From: Pseudomonas entomophila
Lineage (GTDB): Bacteria; Pseudomonadota; Gammaproteobacteria; Pseudomonadales; Pseudomonadaceae
Length of the DNA: 64,000 bases
Assembly: GCF_023277925.1 (NCBI RefSeq)
Contig: NZ_CP063832.1
Coordinates: 3,780,501-3,844,500 of the forward strand
Direction of reading: 5' to 3'
Below, piece after piece: positions 58,553-64,000 of the stretch (within the stretch, counting starts at the first letter, position 1; every line of letters begins with the position of its first letter). The translations under genes and the position numbers were made by a program. The notes below the pieces were generated by a model. The model made no database searches, was not told the origin of the DNA, and saw only the letters and a list, made by a program, of their open reading frames with translations.

Positions 58553-59526
58553 GCGATGGCCTCGAGGAAGGTCTCCAGCGTCATGTTGCGCCCACACAGG
58601 ATCACCGCCACTTTCTTGCCCTGGTAGTCCCTCGCGACCTGCTTCATGCCTGCCAGGGCCACTGCGGCGGCACCCTCGATGATCCAGCGCTCGCAAGCGG
58701 CGGCGTCGCGCATGGCTTGCTTGATTTCGTCTTCACTGACCAGCACGGTTTTCTTCAGCAGCCGCTGGAGAACAGGGAAGGTGACGGCGCCCTGTTCCAC
58801 GCCCCCGGCGGTCCCATCGGACAGCGTGGGCTGCTCCTCCATGTCGATGATCCGGCCCACTTCAAGCGAGCGTTGCAAGGTCGGCGCATTGGCCGGCCAG
58901 CAGCCGATGATTTCGGTCGAAGGGGACAACATTTGCAAGGCGGTGGCGATGCCGGACACCATGCCGCCGCCACCCACGGCGACGAACACTGCGTCCAGGT
59001 CCGGCGCCTGGTCGAACAGCTCCATACCAATGGTGCCCTGCCCGGCGATCACTTCCAGGTCGTTGTAGGGCGAGACGAACGGCTTGCCCTGGTGCTCGGC
59101 TTCGCGACGGGCCTGCTTCTCGGCGCCCAAAGAGTCGACGTCCAGCACCTTTACCTCGGCACCGAGCCGGCGCATGGCATCGATCTTCACGCGTGACGCT
59201 TCATGGCTGACATATACGGTGACCGGCACGCCGAGTAGTTGCCCGGCCAGCGCCAGCCCCTGACCGTGATTGCCGGAAGAGGCCGCGATTACGCCCTTGG
59301 TACGTTGCTCGGCATCCAGCAGCCGCAGCTTGTTGCTGGCGCCGCGAAACTTGAAGGAGCCGGTGAGCTGCAGATGTTCGCACTTGAGATGGACATCGCA
59401 TCCCGTCATGGCGCAAAGGCCTGGGCTACGTGTCAGTGGCGTCACCGGCACCTGAGGGCGCAGGGCGGCATGGGCAAGGCGGATGGACTGGTACAGCTGA
59501 TTGAGCGCAATGTCGTCGATTGCCAC
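58549..59526 (-). CDS. PLP-dependent threonine/serine dehydratase-like enzyme
   Basis: Starting at the GTG at 59526 with AGGAG upstream the product is 325 residues, normal for biosynthetic-free (single-domain) dehydratases. Lys59 in GSFKFRGASNK binds PLP. SSGNHGQGLALAGQLLG and VGGGGMVSGIATAL hold the cofactor and phosphate. There is no regulatory ACT domain. It could deaminate threonine, serine, 3-hydroxyaspartate or a hydroxyectoine derivative (EutB type). It is coupled to the cyclodeaminase-like gene and lies downstream of a YheO-type regulator gene. Codons further upstream are in frame but fall in the AT-rich palindromic region. Confidence 0.85.
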   Translation of the reverse strand: MAIDDIALNQLYQSIRLAHAALRPQVPVTPLTRSPGLCAMTGCDVHLKCEHLQLTGSFKFRGASNKLRLLDAEQRTKGVIAASSGNHGQGLALAGQLLGVPVTVYVSHEASRVKIDAMRRLGAEVKVLDVDSLGAEKQARREAEHQGKPFVSPYNDLEVIAGQGTIGMELFDQAPDLDAVFVAVGGGGMVSGIATALQMLSPSTEIIGCWPANAPTLQRSLEVGRIIDMEEQPTLSDGTAGGVEQGAVTFPVLQRLLKKTVLVSEDEIKQAMRDAAACERWIIEGAAAVALAGMKQVARDYQGKKVAVILCGRNMTLETFLEAIA

Positions 59527-59561
59527 GGGTGGATGCTCCTGGGTCAGATGGCGGGTACAGG

Positions 59562-59605
59562 CCATCATAAATGGAATAAAAATCCACCGTAGAATATTTT
59601 TCCAC
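59562..59605 (-). promoter_or_regulatory. Tandem palindromes upstream of the dehydratase gene
   Basis: Three dyads sit side by side in an AT-rich spot: CCAT-CATAA-ATGG (59562-59574), TGGAATAAAAATCCA (59572-59586) and GTAGAATATTTTTCCAC (59589-59605, one mismatch). They lie 36-79 bases before the GTG start and are good operator candidates for the YheO-type regulator encoded just upstream. Confidence 0.5.
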
Positions 59606-59643
59606 AAAGCACAAGACGGCAACAGACCACCGCCGCGCAGGCC

Positions 59644-60273
59644 TCAGGCCTCCCGGGCAATCTTCACGTACTTGTAGATCGTCGCCCGGCCCATGCCCAG
59701 GACATTGGCCACGTAGTCGTAAGCACTGCCGCCGCGGAAAGCCCCTTCGCCGTGCAACGCCTCCACCAACTCGCGCTTGTGCTCACGGGTAAGGCCTTCG
59801 AGGCTCAGGCCATGCTCCCTGAGCCAGCTATGCAGGAAGGTGTTGATGCGCTCCTGCCAATCGTCACGGAACAGCACGTCGGGTTGGGGCAGCAAGCGGC
59901 TGGCCTGGAAGAACAGGTCCAGCGCCTGCTTGGCCTGCTCGAGCACAGAAATGTTGAAATTGATGCATAGCAGCGCCTCGGGCACTCCGTTGTCATCGAC
60001 CATGACGCTGCTGATCGAGCGAACTTTCTGACCGTTCCAGTTGAGTTTCTCGTAGGGACCTAGCGGCGTAGCGGCGCTCAGCTCGCCCGGCAGGTCTTCG
60101 AGCGCCGAGTCGTCGCCCAACTGCCGCTTGGAGATGTTGTTGGCGATATGCACCACGGTCTGGCTGCGCAGATCGTGGACCACGACTTCGGCGTGGGGGA
60201 ACAGCAGGGTGGCGACACCATCGGCCATGGCGGCGTAGTTGCTGAAACGTGCGTTGATGGCCTTGGCAGACAT
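59644..60273 (-). CDS. YheO/DauR-like transcription regulator
   Basis: From the ATG at 60273, with AGGA eight bases upstream, the protein is 209 residues. The N-terminal PAS-like YheO domain covers GVATLLFPHAEVVVHDL to VDDNGVPEALLCINFNIS. The C-terminal helix-turn-helix is GSAYDYVANVLGMGRATIYKYVK. DauR of P. aeruginosa, which controls D-arginine use together with a cyclodeaminase-like reductase (DauB), has this architecture. Here the gene is followed on the same strand by the dehydratase and cyclodeaminase genes, so they are the probable targets. A longer frame upstream would run through a REP element. Confidence 0.88.
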   Translation of the reverse strand: MSAKAINARFSNYAAMADGVATLLFPHAEVVVHDLRSQTVVHIANNISKRQLGDDSALEDLPGELSAATPLGPYEKLNWNGQKVRSISSVMVDDNGVPEALLCINFNISVLEQAKQALDLFFQASRLLPQPDVLFRDDWQERINTFLHSWLREHGLSLEGLTREHKRELVEALHGEGAFRGGSAYDYVANVLGMGRATIYKYVKIAREA

Positions 60274-60320
60274 CGGAACATCCTGAAAATGGGGTGTGGT
60301 GTAAAGAATCGGCATGGCCC

Positions 60321-60404
60321 CTGTAGGAGCGGCTTCAGCCGCGAAGCAAGCGATACGAATGGCACCGGCTGCGCCGGTGTTCGCGGCTGAAGCCGCTCCT
60401 ACAG
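60321..60404. repeat. REP pair (GTAGGAGCGGCTTCAGCCGCG type)
   Basis: CTGTAGGAGCGGCTTCAGCCGCGA is mirrored by TCGCGGCTGAAGCCGCTCCTACAG with perfect arms; ACCGGCTGCGCCGGT forms the central dyad. Confidence 0.92.
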
Positions 60405-60425
60405 CGTTCGCATCGCACGCCCCGC

Positions 60426-60728
60426 TCAGGGGTAGCCCAGCACTTCGCGGATCTGGCGCAGGTGCTGGATGATCCACTGTTTGTCGATGGCACCCCAGTC
60501 ATGGATACGGTAATGCCCGGCGTGGTTACGCGCCCCGGCCTGCTGCTCAAACTCGCAGACGATATCCAGGTCGGCCAGGGCGGTGATGGTGTCCTGGGCG
60601 GTGCGCCGCGGCATGCCGGTAGCCTCCATCAGGGCCGGTACGCTGGTGGCGGTCTGGCTGTCGATCAGCCAGGCCACGTACAGGCGGCGGTAGAAACTGC
60701 TGCGGGTCTTGCTTACTTCCGTGGTCAT
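60426..60728 (-). CDS. Small winged-helix DNA-binding protein
   Basis: This 100-residue protein is almost all one winged helix-turn-helix domain: FYRRLYVAWLIDSQTATSVPALMEATGMPRRTAQDTITALADLDIV, then a wing with the YRIHDWGAIDKQWI segment. It fits the HTH_43 group. With no ligand domain, it could be an antitoxin-like or local regulator. It lies 15 bases downstream of the metalloprotease gene on the same strand, so they are probably cotranscribed. Confidence 0.85.
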   Translation of the reverse strand: MTTEVSKTRSSFYRRLYVAWLIDSQTATSVPALMEATGMPRRTAQDTITALADLDIVCEFEQQAGARNHAGHYRIHDWGAIDKQWIIQHLRQIREVLGYP

Positions 60729-60742
60729 GGGGTGCTTGTCCC

Positions 60743-61243
60743 TCAGGTGTTGCCCGGCAGCTCCCGATAGGTCAGGTAGACGCGCAGGTCGAATTCCAGT
60801 TGGTGGTAGTCCGGTTCCATGTGCTGGCAGAGCTGGTAGAACGCCTTGTTGTGTTCGCGCTCCTTCAGGTGCGCCAGCTCATGCACCACGATCATGCGCA
60901 GGAACTGCGGAGCCGCCTCCTTGAACAGCGAGGCAACACGGATTTCCTTCTTAGCCTTGAGCTTGCCGCCCTGCACCCGCGACACCGCGGTGTTCAGCCC
61001 CAACGCGCGGTGGGTGAGGTCCAGGCGGTTGTCGAACAGCACCTTGTCCAGTGGTGGCGCACTGCGCAGGTAGTGTTGCTTGAGGTCCTGGGCGTAGGTG
61101 TACAACGCCTTGTCGTTCTGCACCGCGTGACGCTCAGGATAGCGCTGCTGCAAATAGTCGCCCAGGCGTTGGCTGGCGATCATCTGGCGCACCTGTTCCT
61201 GGAGGTGAGGTGGGTAGGCTTGCAGATAGCGCAGTGCGGTCAT
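60743..61243 (-). CDS. YgjP/M48-type metallopeptidase domain protein
   Basis: From the ATG at 61243 the product is 166 residues. The zinc site is HELAH at 121-125 in MIVVHELAHLKEREHNKAF, with His131 probably the third ligand. This is the DUF45/YgjP (WLM-like) pattern; related proteins include SprT-like DNA-protein crosslink proteases. It has no signal peptide or membrane helix. An in-frame ATG thirteen codons earlier is possible but gives a Pro-rich extension outside the family. The next gene downstream is the small winged-helix regulator. Confidence 0.87.
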   Translation of the reverse strand: MTALRYLQAYPPHLQEQVRQMIASQRLGDYLQQRYPERHAVQNDKALYTYAQDLKQHYLRSAPPLDKVLFDNRLDLTHRALGLNTAVSRVQGGKLKAKKEIRVASLFKEAAPQFLRMIVVHELAHLKEREHNKAFYQLCQHMEPDYHQLEFDLRVYLTYRELPGNT

Positions 61244-61282
61244 GGCGGGTGGGTCGGGCTGGGAAGACGCGAGTGTAGCCAA

Positions 61283-63400
61283 TCACGGGGCCCAGGGGAA
61301 AATCGGCGGAAAGCCACTGGCATCGCTGGCGGTCATCGGGCGGGCGACCAGGAAGCCCTGCACATAGGTGCAACCGCTGCCCTTGAGCCAGTCGGCCTGG
61401 GCCTTGGTTTCCACACCCTCGGCAATCACCGTGATGCCATAGTCGGCGCAAAGGCCGATGACACTGCGGGCCATGGCGATGTCCGCCGCCGAGTCCGGCA
61501 GCCGCGCCACCAGGTGACGATCGATTTTCAACGTGTCGATGGGCAGGTCGCGCAACATGCGCAACGAGCAGTCGCCAGCACCAAAATCATCCAGCGCTAC
61601 ACGAATGCCCAACTCGCGCAGACGATGCACCTGCTTCACGGCGGCGTCGATGTTGTACATCAGCGAAGTTTCGGCCACCTCCACTTCCAGCTGGGCCGGC
61701 TGCAGACCATGCTCGTCGAGTACCCGCGCCAGCTCGTCAGCCAGGCCAGGCATGGCGAACTGTGCCCGGCTGAGGCTGACCCCCAGGACCAGCTGCGAAC
61801 CGAAGCGCTCGCCCCACTCCCGGCGCTGCGCGGCGCCCTTGCGGTAGATCCAGCTGGCCAGGCTGTTGATCAACCGCGCCTCTTCCAGCAGCGGGATGAA
61901 CAACCCAGGCGGCACATCGCCGACACTCGGGTGCTGCCAGCGCAGCAGGGCCTCGAAGCCACGCAGACGGCCATCGGCAAAGGCCACCTGGGGCTGGTAG
62001 ACCAGGGTGAAATCGTTCTGCTCGATGGCCTCGCGCACACTGTCTTCAAGCATCAATCGCGAACGGGCGCGGCCGTTGAGCTCTTCGTCATAGAAACGAT
62101 ACTGCTGGCGCCCGGCCTGCTTGGCCGCATACATGGCCGCGTCGGCCGCGCGCAGCAGACCTTCGACATTGGCACCGCAGTCCGGGTAGGTGGCGATACC
62201 GATGCTCACACCGAGACTGACCTCCAAACCATCCAGTTGCTGGAAGCTGGACATCCGCTCGAGCAGTTTCTCGGCGTAACGCCCGGCTTGCTCCGGGTAG
62301 GGCAAGCCATCGAACAGCGCGGTGAACTCGTCCCCGCCCATGCGCGCGAGCAACGCCTCGCTGCCCAGGCACTCCTTGAGCTGCTCGGCGACCCAGCGCA
62401 ATACCTTGTCCCCGGCTTCATGCCCGAGCAGGTCGTTGATCCGCTTGAAACCGTCAAGGTCCATGTACATCAGGGCGCGGGTTTTGTCGGAGCGTTCGTT
62501 GCGCATCAGCGCGCCCTCGGCGGCCTGGTAGAAACCGCGACGGTTGAGCAGACCGCTCAACGGGTCGGTGACCGCCTGGTACTCCAGCTGCTGGTGCAGG
62601 CTGCGCACCACCGACATGTCCAGCACGGTCACCACCATGGCCCGCTGCTCGGCGGGCAGCGGCGCGCAGGACAGCGCCACGGGTATCAGCTGGCCGCTGA
62701 CCGTGCGCAACTGGGCATCGTGGACCCGGAAGATCTGGCGCTTGAGGTACGCCTGGTAGAAGTCCGACTCATGCCACAGGTTGGCGCATGGCAATTGCAG
62801 CAGATCCAGCACATGTGCGCCCTGCAGCTTCTCCCCCGGTGTTTCGAGCAGGCGCGAAATGGCCGGGTTGGCGAAATTGATGGTGCCCGACTCGTCCACC
62901 ACCAGGATGCCTTCGGCGGCGTTCTCCAGGATCGAGGCATTGAAGGCACGGGCCGACTCCAGCTCACGGGTCAGGCTTTGCAGCATGCGCCGGTTGCGCT
63001 GTTGCTCGAGCAACGCCTGGACTTTCGGCTTAAGGATCTGCGGGTCGAACGGTTTGAACAGGTAGTCCACCGCGCCATTGGCATAGCCCTTGAGCACTGC
63101 GGCCTCGGACTGTTCATTGGCGGTGAGGAAAATGATCGGTGTCAACCGGGTGCGTTGGCTGCCACGCATCAGCCGGGCGACTTCGAAACCGTCCATCTCG
63201 GGCATCTGCACATCGAGCAGCACGAGGTCGACTTCGTTTTCCAGCAAGGCACTCAGGGCTTCCATCCCTGAGCTGGCGGTCAGTACCTGCCAGTCCTGGC
63301 GGGACAGCAAGGCCCGCATGCTGATGAGATTCTCCGGATAATCGTCTACGACGAGCAGAACCGAGCGATTGTCCGGTGGTTGAGTGTGAGCGACATCCAT
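61283..63400 (-). CDS. Response regulator with PAS, GGDEF and EAL domains
   Basis: The protein is 705 residues from ATG 63400 (AAGAGAAG upstream); an ATG at 63436 would add twelve. Domains in order are a receiver with phospho-Asp in VDLVLLDVQMPEMDGFE, a PAS domain (about 145-260, ASILENAAEGILVVDESG), a GGDEF domain with intact MGGDEF, and an EAL domain. The EAL part keeps EALLRW, EVEVAETSLM, ALDDFGAGDCSL, LKIDR and VIAEGVET. However, the Asn of the usual VNxS motif is Ser542 (GVSLSRAQF). It probably makes cyclic di-GMP, while its degrading half may be weakened. No histidine kinase gene is adjacent. Confidence 0.92.
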   Translation of the reverse strand: MDVAHTQPPDNRSVLLVVDDYPENLISMRALLSRQDWQVLTASSGMEALSALLENEVDLVLLDVQMPEMDGFEVARLMRGSQRTRLTPIIFLTANEQSEAAVLKGYANGAVDYLFKPFDPQILKPKVQALLEQQRNRRMLQSLTRELESARAFNASILENAAEGILVVDESGTINFANPAISRLLETPGEKLQGAHVLDLLQLPCANLWHESDFYQAYLKRQIFRVHDAQLRTVSGQLIPVALSCAPLPAEQRAMVVTVLDMSVVRSLHQQLEYQAVTDPLSGLLNRRGFYQAAEGALMRNERSDKTRALMYMDLDGFKRINDLLGHEAGDKVLRWVAEQLKECLGSEALLARMGGDEFTALFDGLPYPEQAGRYAEKLLERMSSFQQLDGLEVSLGVSIGIATYPDCGANVEGLLRAADAAMYAAKQAGRQQYRFYDEELNGRARSRLMLEDSVREAIEQNDFTLVYQPQVAFADGRLRGFEALLRWQHPSVGDVPPGLFIPLLEEARLINSLASWIYRKGAAQRREWGERFGSQLVLGVSLSRAQFAMPGLADELARVLDEHGLQPAQLEVEVAETSLMYNIDAAVKQVHRLRELGIRVALDDFGAGDCSLRMLRDLPIDTLKIDRHLVARLPDSAADIAMARSVIGLCADYGITVIAEGVETKAQADWLKGSGCTYVQGFLVARPMTASDASGFPPIFPWAP

Positions 63401-63595
63401 GCTGCTTCTCTTGTTAGGCCGATTACGACGAGCCATTGGATCCGATCTTTACTCTAGACTCGGCGACCGAAGACGCAACGCGTGCAGATGGCGATAAGCC
63501 ATCCGAAGTGATGTTAGCCGACTAACGGTATCAGCACGGCGCGAGCGACGCACGGACGCTCACACTGTGAAAAAGACCGCCACGATCAGCGGGTA

Positions 63596-63623
63596 CAAAA
63601 AACCCGCATCGCTGCGGGTTCTT
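63596..63623 (-). terminator. Terminator of the aldolase gene
   Basis: Read on the minus strand, AACCCGCA-GCGA-TGCGGGTT ends in a run of T. It lies about 20 bases past the aldolase stop. Confidence 0.9.
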
Positions 63624-63641
63624 TGCTGAAGCGGCGCCGGA

Positions 63642-64000
63642 TCAGTTGATCTTGGCGGCCAGCTCGCCCTTGGCGTAGCGCTGGAACATGCCTTCCAGGG
63701 AGATCGGCTTGATCTTCGAGGCGTTGCCGGCGGTGCCGAAAGCTTCGTAGCGGGCGATGCACACGTCACGCATGGCCTTGACGGTTTCACCGAAGAACTT
63801 GCGTGGGTCGAACTCGCTCGGGTTCTGCGCCATCAGGCGACGCATGGCGCCGGTGGAAGCCAGGCGCAGGTCGGTGTCGATGTTGACCTTGCGGACACCG
63901 TACTTGATACCTTCGACGATTTCTTCGACCGGTACGCCGTAGGTCTCTTTGATGTCGCCACCGTACTGGTTGATGATCGCCAGCCACTCTTGCGGCACCG
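63642..64000 (-). CDS. fba: Class II fructose-1,6-bisphosphate aldolase, C-terminal part
   Basis: Only the last 119 or so residues are inside the window; the 5' part lies beyond base 64000. The frame shows [23 protein letters not shown], the phosphate-binding KVNIDTD motif of class II aldolases, then the C-terminal [34 protein letters not shown] stretch. This long form with a C-terminal tail is the usual Pseudomonas type. It cleaves fructose-1,6-bisphosphate in the lower glycolytic and gluconeogenic route. A terminator follows. Confidence 0.95.
   Translation of the reverse strand, partial: VPQEWLAIINQYGGDIKETYGVPVEEIVEGIKYGVRKVNIDTDLRLASTGAMRRLMAQNPSEFDPRKFFGETVKAMRDVCIARYEAFGTAGNASKIKPISLEGMFQRYAKGELAAKIN

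Overview
The window looks like chromosomal DNA of a fluorescent pseudomonad close to Pseudomonas putida. The reasons are its high G+C (hand counts near 75% in putA), the gene order parE/parC, thiC, tolC-type OMP, waaA, hldE, msbA, waaL, LPS core genes, putP/putA, and many short GTAGGAGC- and GTGGGAGCGGG-type REP palindromes between genes. It holds mostly core genes, plus two spots that look accessory.

Layout. 1-1931: amino-terminal 643 residues of a large DUF6543-type ('dermonecrotic toxin domain') protein, cut by the window edge. 2109-11480: minus-strand block of a PqiC-type lipoprotein, parC, a retropepsin-like protease, a phytase-like esterase, parE, yqiA, cpdA, a DUF1249 protein and nudF, many with 4-10 base overlaps. 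11666-17544: an RsiV/DUF3298 lipoprotein, the thiamin group (TPP riboswitch, thiC, cytX) and a TolC-family outer-membrane channel. 17654-23427: waaA, a LysR regulator divergent from an EmrE-like efflux gene, and a three-gene operon of FAD oxidoreductase, aldo/keto reductase and an unknown protein.

23476-36855 is the lipopolysaccharide core and export region: hldE, msbA, waaL, a kinase-like 'toluene tolerance' protein, several glycosyltransferases (including ssg- and wapH-like), a PIG-L de-N-acetylase (dnpA-like), mig-14 and a carbamoyltransferase (wapO-like). Its order closely matches the PA4996-PA5005 region of P. aeruginosa as I remember it. Together these genes make and decorate the core sugar and ligate O-antigen. 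37101-43873: rlmJ and the proline-use pair putP/putA, whose 358-base divergent spacer carries seven copies of the GTTGCA hexamer known as the PutA operator core in enterics.

44014-45228 is an AT-richer two-gene cassette (unknown 261-residue protein and a translationally coupled four-helix membrane protein). It sits between intact putA and a decayed duplicate of the putA 3' end, which is the clearest sign of an insertion in the window and the best candidate for an undescribed toxin/immunity-like module. 45486-56707: acyl-CoA dehydrogenase, a TldD/PmbA-type protease pair, an MFS exporter, dbpA, a YhiN-type flavoprotein and yccS. 56726-64000: a solute-binding protein, a regulator/dehydratase/cyclodeaminase triad with tandem palindromes in its promoter region, a winged-helix protein, a YgjP-type metalloprotease, a response regulator with GGDEF and EAL domains (the EAL domain lacks one metal-binding Asn), and the 3' end of class II fructose-bisphosphate aldolase.

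No tRNA, rRNA, CRISPR array, complete insertion sequence or prophage was recognised.
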